From FW021-bin31 sp036278455 (GTDB lineage: Bacteria > Bacteroidota > Bacteroidia > Chitinophagales > Chitinophagaceae), in NCBI GenBank assembly GCA_036278455.1, contig DASULB010000108.1, forward strand, positions 1 through 7,993: a DNA stretch of 7,993 bases, read 5' to 3'. The notes under the pieces are model-generated. The model saw only the letters and a list, made by a program, of their open reading frames with translations. It had not been told where the DNA came from and did not search any database. Position numbers and translations under genes: made by a program. Of the stretch, positions 1-7,822 are shown piece by piece; positions within the stretch are counted from its first letter, which is position 1; each line of letters starts with the position of its first letter.

Positions 1-1
1 C

Positions 2-1210
2 ACTGCAAAGGCCACCATCCTTCGGGTAAAAGATCCCCAGCAGACCTTATCCGGCATCGTGTATAAGGGGGACCACCTCTCTGGCCTGGTCACCAATACC
101 CCCGGTTGGCATACGCTTTTCGCCCAGGTAAAGCTAGGCGCGATGCGGTGGTGGATGCCTGTGAACTTTAAGATCCTTCCGGCCTGTCAGCTTGAGCGGC
201 TGCGCCAGAACGCTACCGGACTGCGGTTTTCCATCCGCAACAATACCGGCCGTACACTGTCCCGGACGGCCCTCCTTTCCGGGGGGAGCTACCGGCACGA
301 GGTAAAGCTGCATATTGCTCCAGGCAAAACTTCCCGTACCCTCAGCATCCCTGCCGGCTACCTGGTGGCCGGCAGCAACCGGGTGGAGGTCCGGCTTGCT
401 CACCAGGTGATTGATACGGTATTTGTCAACTGGCAGTTGCAGGGATTCCCTGCGAAATTCACCTGCGACAAAATCAACCTGGAGCCCTATTTCAATGCCC
501 GGGTCACCGAGATCTTTCAGCAACGTTACCGGTCACCCCGGCCGGAGGTCCCTACCCTGCAACTGCCCGTACAGGGCATTGGCAATTGGTGCAGTCCCCT
601 GGCGGATCCCCCGGTCATCGACAGCGGCCTCAGGCGCCTGGCGGGACCCAAGGGCTATTTTAAGCTGCCCGGCGACATTTCCCTGGCAACGCCGGGAAAA
701 CCCGATACTCCCAACATTGTCTTTACCTCCCGCTGGGACAATTACCCTGCAGCGGTGACCATTCCTTTACGGGGCAAGGCATCGCACGTATATTTTTTAA
801 TGGCGGGCAGCACCAGCCCCATGCAATCCAGGATGACCAACGGCAAAGTGATCGTCCGCTACCGTGACGGCAGCACCGACAGTCTGTTGTTAAAGAATCC
901 GGACACCTGGTGGCCCCTGGCACAGGATTACCACCCCGACGGGTACGCTTTTCATATCACAGAGCCGGTACCCTACCGGGTCCACCTGGAAACGGGGCGC
1001 ATCACCCGGCATTTTACCCATTACAAACCCGTCAAAGGCCTGACCGCATGGGGCGTGCCGGGCGGCGCCGCTACCATCCTGGATATGCCTCTCCACGCCG
1101 AAAAAACCCTGCAGTCCCTGGAAGTGAAAACCATGGCGAACGACGTGGTGATCGGGCTGATGAGTGTAACACTCTTGCGTACTAAACCCTCAAACCAGCG
1201 ATCCCTATGA
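2..1210 (+). CDS. C-terminal part of a large secreted-type protein, DUF4450-like (5' end outside window)
   Basis: The reading frame is open from base 2 with no stop, so the gene starts upstream; only the last ~402 residues are visible and the GTG at 59 is not a credible start. No catalytic motif can be recognised. Visible residues ~28-60 (PGWHTLFAQVKLGAMRWWMP) look like the end of a core domain. Residues ~73-147 are alternating beta-strand sequence typical of an Ig-like sandwich (LRFSIRNNTG, then VRLAHQVIDTVFVNW). Residues ~245-400 form a second beta-rich module containing SHVYFLMAGSTSPMQSRMTNG-type sequence, a Tyr-Arg-Asp-Gly turn and a DTWWPLAQDY motif. This C-terminal pattern recalls DUF4450 proteins of Bacteroidota, which are long (about 1,100 residues) and often encoded in polysaccharide-utilisation loci; that match is from memory. 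The gene ends with TGA inside the ATGA shared with the GH2 gene, so the two are probably translationally coupled. A role in glycan breakdown is inferred only from the neighbours. Alternative: another uncharacterised PUL glycosidase with accessory beta domains. Confidence 0.55.
   Translation, partial: TAKATILRVKDPQQTLSGIVYKGDHLSGLVTNTPGWHTLFAQVKLGAMRWWMPVNFKILPACQLERLRQNATGLRFSIRNNTGRTLSRTALLSGGSYRHEVKLHIAPGKTSRTLSIPAGYLVAGSNRVEVRLAHQVIDTVFVNWQLQGFPAKFTCDKINLEPYFNARVTEIFQQRYRSPRPEVPTLQLPVQGIGNWCSPLADPPVIDSGLRRLAGPKGYFKLPGDISLATPGKPDTPNIVFTSRWDNYPAAVTIPLRGKASHVYFLMAGSTSPMQSRMTNGKVIVRYRDGSTDSLLLKNPDTWWPLAQDYHPDGYAFHITEPVPYRVHLETGRITRHFTHYKPVKGLTAWGVPGGAATILDMPLHAEKTLQSLEVKTMANDVVIGLMSVTLLRTKPSNQRSL
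1207..1210 (+). promoter_or_regulatory. ATGA stop/start overlap coupling the DUF4450-like and GH2 genes
   Basis: The ATG of the GH2 gene (1207-1209) overlaps the TGA stop (1208-1210) of the upstream gene. No Shine-Dalgarno-like purine run precedes it; the preceding bases are pyrimidine-rich (CGATCCCT). Such overlaps usually mean termination-reinitiation within one transcript, so these two proteins are likely made together. The overlap is read directly; the coupling is inference. Confidence 0.75.
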
Positions 1211-4122
1211 AAAGTGTTGAACATCCCTGCCACCAATATACCGGTCATTTTATCATCCGTTCCCTTCTTTTGCTGGTATTGCTTTTCCCGGCTGCCCGGT
1301 CACCCGCATCCGCCCAATCGGCGGATGATACCCTGTCGCTGGCAGGAACCTGGCGCTTTGCCATGGACTCGGCCGACCAGGGGATCCGCCGGCAATTCTA
1401 CGGTCGCCAGCTAAAGGACGCTATCCACCTGCCGGGGTCCATGGTGCAAAATCACCGGGGATATCCCGTGACCCTGCAAACAAAATGGACGGGCAGCATC
1501 CGGGACAGCTCCTGGTATTTCAACCCGCGCATGGCAAAATACCGTACCCCCGGCAATTTAAAATTCCCCTTCTTTCTGACGCCGCTGACCAGGTACGTAG
1601 ACCCTGCCTGGTACCAAAAGGTGGTGACCATTCCCGCGTCATGGAAAGACAGGCACATCCGGCTTTACCTGGAACGGGCGCATTGGGAGACCCGGCTCTG
1701 GGTGGACCACCAGGCCATGGGCATGCGCAACAGCCTGAGTACCCCACAGGTATATGACCTGACCACGGTGCTCCCCCCGGGAAAACACACCCTCACCATC
1801 CGGGTGGACAACCGCATTAAGGCGATCAACCCCGGTCCTGACTCCCACAGCCTTACCGACCAGACCCAGGGCAACTGGAACGGCATCGTCGGGAAGATCC
1901 GGCTGCTGGCAACACCTAAGGTTTGGATCAGCCGCATGGAGGCCTTCCCCGACCTGCAGCATCAATCGGTTCAGGTTAAACTGTACCTCCATAATGACCT
2001 GGATCATTCCACCCATGGTCATCTCGCTTTGTCCGCCAAAAGCTTTAACACCCCCGTGAGGCAATCGGTAAAAGCCCTCACCCGGGGCTTTACCATCAGC
2101 ACGGCGGACACTACCCTTGTGATCGATTATCCCATGGGGAAAAAGGTGCTTACCTGGGACGAATTTCACCCTGCCCTCTACCGGCTTACCGCACGGCTCA
2201 GCACCCCGGGGGGCACCGATGAAAGGAAAACGGATTTTGGCATGCGCGCCTTTAAGATACAGGGGACGCGTTTCACCGTGAACGGCAGACAGGTATTCCT
2301 CCGGGGCACCGTGGAGAATTGCGACTTCCCCCTGAGGGGTTATCCGCCCATGGAGCTGAAGTCCTGGCTGCGCATATTCAGGACAGCGAAAGCTTACGGG
2401 CTCAACGAAATGCGATTTCATTCCTATTGCCCGCCTAAGGCGGCTTTCGAGGCCGCGGACCTTGAAGGTTTTTACCTGCACGTGGAAGGACCCAGCTGGG
2501 CCAATCACGGTTCCTCCCTGGGAGACGGGAAACCCATCGACCGGTACCTTTACGCCGAAACGGACCGCATCGACCGCTTTTATGGCAACCATCCTTCTTT
2601 TTGCATGATGGCCTATGGCAATGAACCCCGTGGGGGTCACCAGGTGCAGTATCTCAACCAGTTCGTACATTACTGGAAGACGCGGGATCCGCGGCATTTA
2701 TATACCGGTGCTTCCACGGGCATGAGCTGGCCCTGGGTAGACTCCGAGCAATTTATCGTTCGCTCGGGGCCCCGTGGTCTCCCCTGGGCGGACCACCGCC
2801 CGGGAACGGTCTTTGATCACCGTAAGGCCCTGAAGGGCCACGACATTCCATACATCGCCCATGAGGTAGGCCAGTACTGCGCCTTCCCTGACTTCAGCCA
2901 CCTTGGTGAATATACGGGTGTGCATCAGCCAAAGAACTTCGAGTTGTTCCGCCAGGACCTAAAAGACCATCACATGGGTGATGAAGCGAAGAAGTTCCTG
3001 CTGTCTTCCGGTAAACTGCAGGCGCTTTGTTACAAAGGGGAGATAGAAGCGGCCCTCCGCACACCGGGCTTCGCCGGGTTCGAGCTGCTGGCACTCAACG
3101 ATTATTCGGGGCAGGGCACCGCCCTGGTGGGCGTGCTGAATGTTTTCTGGCAGTCCAAGGGGTATGTCAGCCCGGTGAAATTTCATCATTTCTGCGGACC
3201 GGTGGTGCCGCTGGCCCGGATCCCGAAGTTCGTCTATAACAATGACGAGACTTTCAGGGCCTCGGTAGAGATCGCCAATTTTTCAGCAGGCGTGTTAAGC
3301 CACGCCAGACCGGCCTGGCAATTAACCGACAAGGCCGGAAAGGTGGTGGCGAAAGGAACATTGGACACCCTTTCGATCCCGTTGGGCAACTGCATTGCAT
3401 TGGGGCAGGTTTCTGTCCCGCTCAGGCGTTTTACCCACGCCGAAAGGCTGACCTTTACGGTCAGTCTGGAGGGGACTTCTTATGAAAACGGCTGGCCGCT
3501 GTGGGTATACCCGCCGCATCCCGCCATTACAAGCGGCGAAGGCGTCTATTTTTGCCATCAGCTGGATGACAGTGCCCGCAGGGTGCTGGCCCGTGGTGGA
3601 AAAGTATTTTTACTCTGTGCCGGGAAAGTGCAAATGGGAAGAAAAGTATCCATGCATTTTCTGCCGGTATTCTGGAACACCTCCTGGTTTCACATGCGGC
3701 CGCCGCATACCACGGGCATTTACCTGGACCGCAACAACCCCGCCTTTAAATATTTCCCAACGGAAGACTTTAGCAATTTTCAATGGTGGGGGATTGTCAA
3801 CAGGCAGCAGGTGATGTGGCTCAAAAATTTTCCGTCCACTTTCCGGCCGCTGGTGCAGCCCATCGACACCTGGTTTTTAAACCGGCGACTGGGGCTCGTC
3901 TGGGAAGCCAAAGTGGGCCGCGGGAAACTGCTGGTCTGCAGCGCGGACCTGACCACCGACCTGGCAAACCGGCCGGCGGCCCGCCAGCTGCGCTACAGCC
4001 TGATCCGGTACATGGAGTCGGATGATTTTCACCCGGCCACCCGGGTACCGCTGGCGGCCGTGCAACAATTATTTGAAAAACAGCCCACTGACGCCACCAA
4101 TACGGACAAGGGCGCTGATTAA
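1207..4122 (+). CDS. Secreted glycoside hydrolase family 2 enzyme (beta-galactosidase/beta-glucuronidase type) with an extra C-terminal domain
   Basis: Retaining exo-glycosidase removing a terminal beta-linked sugar, probably galactose or glucuronic acid, in the periplasm. Residues 1-36 form a type I signal peptide (hydrophobic SLLLLVLLF core, ASA before Q37; no lipobox Cys). Residues ~40-235 are the jelly-roll sugar-binding domain (LSLAGTWRF at 43-51, LYLERAHWETRLWVD at 153-167). Residues ~237-347 are the Ig-like sandwich ending in DFGMRAFKI, and ~350-660 are the TIM barrel. The acid/base is E473 in AYGNEPRG and the nucleophile is E553 in IAHEVGQY; their 80-residue spacing is normal for GH2. 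NCDFPLRGYPPM (371-382), FCMMAYGNEP and LALNDYSGQGTALVGVL (628-644) are typical of a Bacteroidota GH2 subgroup in polysaccharide loci. Residues ~675-770 are a beta domain and ~775-935 an alpha/beta-looking domain absent from minimal GH2 enzymes. The ATG overlaps the previous stop and is the only start that gives a signal peptide. The n-region (~18 residues) is rather long. The GH2 call is firm; substrate specificity is not readable. Confidence 0.93.
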   Translation: MKSVEHPCHQYTGHFIIRSLLLLVLLFPAARSPASAQSADDTLSLAGTWRFAMDSADQGIRRQFYGRQLKDAIHLPGSMVQNHRGYPVTLQTKWTGSIRDSSWYFNPRMAKYRTPGNLKFPFFLTPLTRYVDPAWYQKVVTIPASWKDRHIRLYLERAHWETRLWVDHQAMGMRNSLSTPQVYDLTTVLPPGKHTLTIRVDNRIKAINPGPDSHSLTDQTQGNWNGIVGKIRLLATPKVWISRMEAFPDLQHQSVQVKLYLHNDLDHSTHGHLALSAKSFNTPVRQSVKALTRGFTISTADTTLVIDYPMGKKVLTWDEFHPALYRLTARLSTPGGTDERKTDFGMRAFKIQGTRFTVNGRQVFLRGTVENCDFPLRGYPPMELKSWLRIFRTAKAYGLNEMRFHSYCPPKAAFEAADLEGFYLHVEGPSWANHGSSLGDGKPIDRYLYAETDRIDRFYGNHPSFCMMAYGNEPRGGHQVQYLNQFVHYWKTRDPRHLYTGASTGMSWPWVDSEQFIVRSGPRGLPWADHRPGTVFDHRKALKGHDIPYIAHEVGQYCAFPDFSHLGEYTGVHQPKNFELFRQDLKDHHMGDEAKKFLLSSGKLQALCYKGEIEAALRTPGFAGFELLALNDYSGQGTALVGVLNVFWQSKGYVSPVKFHHFCGPVVPLARIPKFVYNNDETFRASVEIANFSAGVLSHARPAWQLTDKAGKVVAKGTLDTLSIPLGNCIALGQVSVPLRRFTHAERLTFTVSLEGTSYENGWPLWVYPPHPAITSGEGVYFCHQLDDSARRVLARGGKVFLLCAGKVQMGRKVSMHFLPVFWNTSWFHMRPPHTTGIYLDRNNPAFKYFPTEDFSNFQWWGIVNRQQVMWLKNFPSTFRPLVQPIDTWFLNRRLGLVWEAKVGRGKLLVCSADLTTDLANRPAARQLRYSLIRYMESDDFHPATRVPLAAVQQLFEKQPTDATNTDKGAD

Positions 4123-4126
4123 AAAG

Positions 4127-4162
4127 ATGACCCCAAAACTGAAAAAGAAAAAACAGGCCTGA
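4127..4162 (+). other. Lysine-rich 11-codon mini-ORF filling the gap before the GH67-like gene (possible leader or coupling peptide)
   Basis: The 41-bp gap between the GH2 stop (4120-4122) and the next ATG (4164) contains an ATG at 4127 that opens MTPKLKKKKQA and stops at TGA 4160-4162, one base before the next start. It begins 4 bases after the GH2 stop, so it could relay ribosomes from one gene to the next, or its Lys/A-rich codons could slow them. An equally good explanation is that this is simply an A-rich leader of the kind Bacteroidota use in place of a Shine-Dalgarno site. It has no homologue known to me. Confidence 0.25.
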
Positions 4163-4163
4163 C

Positions 4164-6371
4164 ATGAAAAAACTATGGCTATTATTACTTTTATCGACCC
4201 TGAGCCTGGCGGTGGGCGCACAGGGCTTTCATTACATCATCCTGGACACCCGCGCGCACCCGGCCGTGAAGGCTGCTGCCGGGATCATGGCGGAGAAGCT
4301 GGGCATCCCCGCCAGTCACATCCTTGAAAAAAATGCCCCCGCCCTCCCCGAGGCGGGACAGATTGTGCTGGATTACGGAAAGCCTTCCCGTGACCAGCTA
4401 GAGTTTATCGGCCAGGATCCACGCCAGGTGGATCTTGATGGTTACCTGATCAGATTTGCGGGTAACAAAGCGCTGATCTTTGGCAAGCGTCCCCGTTCCC
4501 TGCTATACGCGGCGGGGGATGTTTATTGGTGGAAACACAGACGTGCCGGCGTCTATGTCAGGCAACCGGATTTTAAGTTAAGAGACATCAACAAAGGTTC
4601 CATGAATAACATGGCCGAACTGATCGCCCGTACGGGCGCCAACATCGTATTCCAAAATATCCATCCGGGCTTTATCACCCTGGAGAAAAGTTTTCCGGCC
4701 GTCTTCGACAGCATCCCTGCAAACGAACGCGAGAAATTGTTGCAACAAAAGAAACAGGCGGCTACCCGCGCCCGGCAACTGGAAAAAGCCTGTCATGACG
4801 CGGATGTTGATTTCTACCCCTTTTTATATGGAAATGACATCGTCCGCTGGTCCCCGGTACTGGCCAGGGCCCTTTACAAGGTATTCCCGCACATCGCCGG
4901 TGTGCGGGCGCCGCATTCCTGGGAGAAGGCTACGCTTAATCCCTCCCTGCCCCTTACCTGGAAGATCATAAGTGCAGTGGTAGACGAGTACACCCGGACC
5001 CTCGGCGGCGATGGCATGATCGTTACCTTCTGGGATGACTATGGTCTCTACAGCCAGGACAGCCTCTCGAAGGCCGATGGCATGAACCGCTTTAACAATG
5101 AACTGGAAAAGATCGTGGGAGAATACTACCGGGTGCTCCACCGGTACCACAAACCACTCATCGTGCGCACCTGGTCATCGGGGCGGGCGCACTGGGTGAC
5201 GCTTCGCAACAATAAAGGGCAGGCGGAGCACCAGTTCGTACATGCGCCGGGGTATGGTGGCTTCAGCGGCACCCGGCCGGACCTCTGGGGAAAAGTGATC
5301 GACAGCCTTCCCGCCGACATCATCCTGCAGACAAAGTCCTACATGTCGGACTGCTTCCCGGCCGCCAGAAACAATACCCTGATCGGGCACGCCGGCGATC
5401 ATCCCCAGATCATTGAATACCAGATGACGGGCCAGACCACCGGGTTGTATTATTTACCCGCCGTGAACGTGGCCTACACCGATTCCACCCTCCGCAGGGC
5501 GCGGAAGCTGCTGGGGAAAAACGGGGGTACCAACCTGTTTTACGGGGGCACCCGCCAGCCTGATTATCATCTATTCGATGACATCGCCAACAGCATCAAT
5601 GTGTTTGCCTGGAAAGAATTATCCTGGAACGTAAATGCTGATGTTGGGAAAATATGGCAGGCCTGGGCCGTGCCCATTTATGGTGAAAAGGCCGCCCCTT
5701 ATGTGATCAGCGCCCTGCGGTTGTCGGAGCCGGTGGTCAACAAGGTATTTTCTACCCTGGGTTTCGGATGGGATACCAATTCCGGTTTCCCGGGTACCCT
5801 GTACCGCCGGGAGGTGCTGCTGATGTACACCAACCGCTTTTACCTGCCGCAGTACAGGCAGTACCTGATACCGGATAAAAAAAATATCGTGCGGGTGACC
5901 CGTGAAAAAAACAATGCCTTAAAGGAGATCGACTCCATGTTCCTGTATCTTTCCCTGGCAAAGCCCTACCTGAAACCGGCCCAATACAAAGAACTGCACA
6001 TCCGGTTTGACTGGCTAAGATACGTCGCATTGGAAAACAAGGCGCTGGAAGTGGGTTACTGGCGTTTCCGCTACCTGCGCTACCTGTACGGGTTACGCAC
6101 TACGGACACCACCGAAATGAACGCCATCACACGGGCCATGGACACGGTGCGTTATTACCGGGACAGCCTTTTTCAGTACGATCCTGCCCTGCAGTTCAGC
6201 GGGTATGGCGTTCCCCTTGACAGCATCAACCGGATGAGACGCATCGGCCTGGGCAATCCCGTGGCCTTGATGAAAGACATTTATACCGCGTCCAAAAAAT
6301 ACGAAACGGAAATTCTCGGGCCGGATGATACCCTACCGGCCCGGGGATCCATTCACGAACCAATTCCGTAA
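4164..6371 (+). CDS. Secreted divergent GH67-like (alpha-glucuronidase family) glycosidase, function unproven
   Basis: Residues 1-19 are a type I signal peptide (LWLLLLLSTLSLAVGA, then Q20). Residues ~24-125 resemble the alpha/beta N-terminal domain of GH67 and related enzymes (AAAGIMAEKLGI, QIVLDYG, DGYLIRF, ALIFGKRPRSLLYAAGDVYW). Residues ~138-500 fit a TIM barrel, and ~500-720 a helical C-terminal domain rich in aromatics and Arg. Three segments line up with my memory of GH67 active-site motifs. FPHIAGVRAPHSWEKATLNP (242-260, E254) matches the segment with the acid Glu. ILQTKSYMSDCFP (387-399, D396) matches the segment with the base Asp. QIIEYQMTGQTTGLYYLP (415-432, E418) matches the segment with the second base carboxylate, though with fewer residues between D396 and E418 than in GH67. 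FAWKELSWNVNADV (481-494) also resembles the end of a GH67 barrel. The 735-residue length is near the GH67 norm (~680-730). If active, it probably cleaves an alpha-linked uronic acid in the periplasm; alpha-galacturonic acid is an alternative to alpha-glucuronic acid. It sits between the GH2 and GH105 genes in the same operon. Fold call moderate, substrate unknown. Confidence 0.7.
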   Translation: MKKLWLLLLLSTLSLAVGAQGFHYIILDTRAHPAVKAAAGIMAEKLGIPASHILEKNAPALPEAGQIVLDYGKPSRDQLEFIGQDPRQVDLDGYLIRFAGNKALIFGKRPRSLLYAAGDVYWWKHRRAGVYVRQPDFKLRDINKGSMNNMAELIARTGANIVFQNIHPGFITLEKSFPAVFDSIPANEREKLLQQKKQAATRARQLEKACHDADVDFYPFLYGNDIVRWSPVLARALYKVFPHIAGVRAPHSWEKATLNPSLPLTWKIISAVVDEYTRTLGGDGMIVTFWDDYGLYSQDSLSKADGMNRFNNELEKIVGEYYRVLHRYHKPLIVRTWSSGRAHWVTLRNNKGQAEHQFVHAPGYGGFSGTRPDLWGKVIDSLPADIILQTKSYMSDCFPAARNNTLIGHAGDHPQIIEYQMTGQTTGLYYLPAVNVAYTDSTLRRARKLLGKNGGTNLFYGGTRQPDYHLFDDIANSINVFAWKELSWNVNADVGKIWQAWAVPIYGEKAAPYVISALRLSEPVVNKVFSTLGFGWDTNSGFPGTLYRREVLLMYTNRFYLPQYRQYLIPDKKNIVRVTREKNNALKEIDSMFLYLSLAKPYLKPAQYKELHIRFDWLRYVALENKALEVGYWRFRYLRYLYGLRTTDTTEMNAITRAMDTVRYYRDSLFQYDPALQFSGYGVPLDSINRMRRIGLGNPVALMKDIYTASKKYETEILGPDDTLPARGSIHEPIP

Positions 6372-6427
6372 ACCCAACTTGAACCCAGACATTCCTGGTG
6401 CATTTTTTACCCACAAAGCTGAACATA

Positions 6428-7753
6428 ATGAAAAGACTTACCGGAATTACCGCATGTGCGATCGCCCTGAGCATGACCATGTGGAGCCTCCCTGCCCGGG
6501 CGCAACACCGGCCGCAGGTCGCCCCTGTGCTGGAAAAGATCGCGCACCGGATGATGGCCCAGACCTCCTATGAGTTTGTCAATATCGGGACAAAGGCTAC
6601 TTATGACAACCTCAAAGGCGTCCCATTCTCCCTGGACATGCGTGTGAAAAGCCGTTACAATGACTGGCATTATACCAACGGCGTGCTGGACATCGCCATG
6701 ATGGAACTCTCCGCCGCGCTGGGTGACCCCGCCTACCGGAATTATGCCAAAAAGAACATGGATTTTGTGTTTAATCCGGACAACCTGGATTATTTTAAAA
6801 GACAATATGATACGGTATTGCACCGGCCGGACGGATTGGACAAAGTGAGTCACCTGTCCTGGTGCATGTTCTTCCGCATGATCCGCCTGGATGACTATGG
6901 CACGATGGCGGCCAGCCTGGTAGACCTCTACCGGTCGGATAAGAATCCCGCTTTCAAGCGCTACATAGACAAGGCGGCCCGTACGCTGTTGTATGCGGAA
7001 CCCCGGCTGAAAGACGGGACGATCGCCCGTTACTTCCCACATCAGATGACCATCTGGGCCGATGACCTGTACATGAGCGTTTCTTTGCTGGCGCGCATGG
7101 GCGCCCTCACGGGGAACAAAAAATATTTTGATGATGCCATTCATCAGGTGCTCCGGTTCCACCACTACCTCTGGGACTCCACCAGGCATTTATATTATCA
7201 TTGCTATTATACCGACAGCCGGCATAACGGTGTCGCCTATTGGGGACGGTGCAACGGATGGGTGATGATGGCGCAGGCGGACCTTTTGAGCGCATTACCC
7301 CAAAATTACCCGGGACGCCCAAAGCTACTCAGGCTATACCGGCAGGAGGCGGAGGGGATCGCCCGTTACCAGAGCGCCTCCGGCTTATGGCACCAGCTGC
7401 TGGACAAAACAGATTCCTACCTGGAGACCAGCTGTTCAGCGATCTTCACCTTCTGTCTCGCCCGGGGGGTCAACAGGGGCTGGCTGGAACCTGATTTCGC
7501 GCAGGTAGCCTTTGAAGGCTGGAAAGGTCTCCAGACCAAGATCACCGACCAGGGCGATGTTACGGGGATCTGTCCCGGAACGGGCATCGCCCCTTCCACG
7601 GTGGCTTATTACAACCGGCCACAGCGAACCGATCTGGCCATGGGAGAAGGTCCCCTTTTGCGGGCCGGAGTGGAGATGATGAAACTCAAACCTTACCGGC
7701 CGGAACCGGCCTATAAAACCTATCACCTGGTCAAAGACAGCAGTAAAAAATAA
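6428..7753 (+). CDS. Secreted GH105 unsaturated (rhamno)galacturonyl/glucuronyl hydrolase, Glyco_hydro_88-like
   Basis: GH105 enzymes hydrate the 4,5-double bond of the unsaturated uronic acid that polysaccharide lyases leave at the non-reducing end of an oligosaccharide, releasing that sugar. The 441-residue protein starts at ATG 6428, giving a signal peptide MKRLTGITACAIALSMTMWS with ARA before Q26; the in-frame GTG at 6398 would add ten residues before it and is less likely. The rest fits an (alpha/alpha)6 barrel. Family marks are NDWHYTNGVLDIAMMEL (78-94), IWADDLYMSVSLLARMG (209-225), VAYWGRCNGWVMMAQADLL (269-287), SGLWHQLLD (318-326), LETSCSAIFTFCLARG (332-347) and GEGPLLRAG (406-414). 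D212 or D213 is the likely counterpart of the catalytic Asp143 of Bacillus YteR; I cannot decide which by eye. A Cys sits in WGRCNGW where Gly or Ala is usual. The gene is 56 bp after the GH67-like gene, in the same probable operon. It needs a lyase product, so a polysaccharide lyase is expected elsewhere in the locus. Specificity (rhamnogalacturonyl versus glucuronyl) is not readable. Confidence 0.9.
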   Translation: MKRLTGITACAIALSMTMWSLPARAQHRPQVAPVLEKIAHRMMAQTSYEFVNIGTKATYDNLKGVPFSLDMRVKSRYNDWHYTNGVLDIAMMELSAALGDPAYRNYAKKNMDFVFNPDNLDYFKRQYDTVLHRPDGLDKVSHLSWCMFFRMIRLDDYGTMAASLVDLYRSDKNPAFKRYIDKAARTLLYAEPRLKDGTIARYFPHQMTIWADDLYMSVSLLARMGALTGNKKYFDDAIHQVLRFHHYLWDSTRHLYYHCYYTDSRHNGVAYWGRCNGWVMMAQADLLSALPQNYPGRPKLLRLYRQEAEGIARYQSASGLWHQLLDKTDSYLETSCSAIFTFCLARGVNRGWLEPDFAQVAFEGWKGLQTKITDQGDVTGICPGTGIAPSTVAYYNRPQRTDLAMGEGPLLRAGVEMMKLKPYRPEPAYKTYHLVKDSSKK

Positions 7754-7822
7754 CTGACTCTTGATGAACTACTTCAATGGATCACTTTAAAATAAATGAT
7801 CAATAAAATAACAAAAAGAATA
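7754..7822 (+). other. AT-rich leader before the last gene, with two candidate start codons and no clear promoter
   Basis: This 69-bp gap is much richer in A and T than the coding DNA around it. An ATG at 7796 lies in frame with the chosen start at 7823 and directly follows an in-frame TAA (7793-7795); using it would prepend MINKITKRI to the signal peptide. A short GATCA/TGATC inverted repeat (7780-7784 and 7797-7801) is too weak to call a terminator. I see no match to the Bacteroidota TAnnTTTG promoter element. The most likely role is an A-rich translation leader within the operon; a weak internal promoter cannot be excluded. Confidence 0.4.

Noticed and set aside
59..61. GTG at 59 as the start of the first gene
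   Set aside because: The frame is open to the left edge with protein-like sequence, and no signal peptide follows the GTG; the gene is truncated by the window.
1639..2697. 352-codon open frame on the minus strand inside the GH2 gene
   Set aside because: It lies wholly antisense to a gene with clear GH2 catalytic motifs, has no recognisable domain, and long antisense frames are expected in GC-rich coding DNA.
6398..6427. GTG at 6398 as the start of the GH105 gene
   Set aside because: It would put MHFLPTKLNI before a complete, well-formed signal peptide that begins at ATG 6428; the ATG start is simpler.
6372..6427. T-run (TTTTTT near 6402) between the GH67-like and GH105 genes as a terminator
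   Set aside because: No stable stem precedes the T-run, and the gap is only 56 bp within an apparent operon.
6407..7189. 260-codon open frame on the minus strand inside the GH105 gene
   Set aside because: It is antisense to an unmistakable GH105 gene, and its His/Val/Gly-rich composition is that of a codon shadow.
7761..7793. TTGATG and TAAAAT as a sigma70-like promoter before the last gene
   Set aside because: The 21-bp spacing is too long, and Bacteroidota promoters use a different -7 element (TAnnTTTG), which is not seen here.
7780..7801. GATCA/TGATC inverted repeat as a terminator or operator
   Set aside because: Five-base arms with a 12-base loop, AT-rich and without a following T-run; expected by chance in this AT-rich gap.
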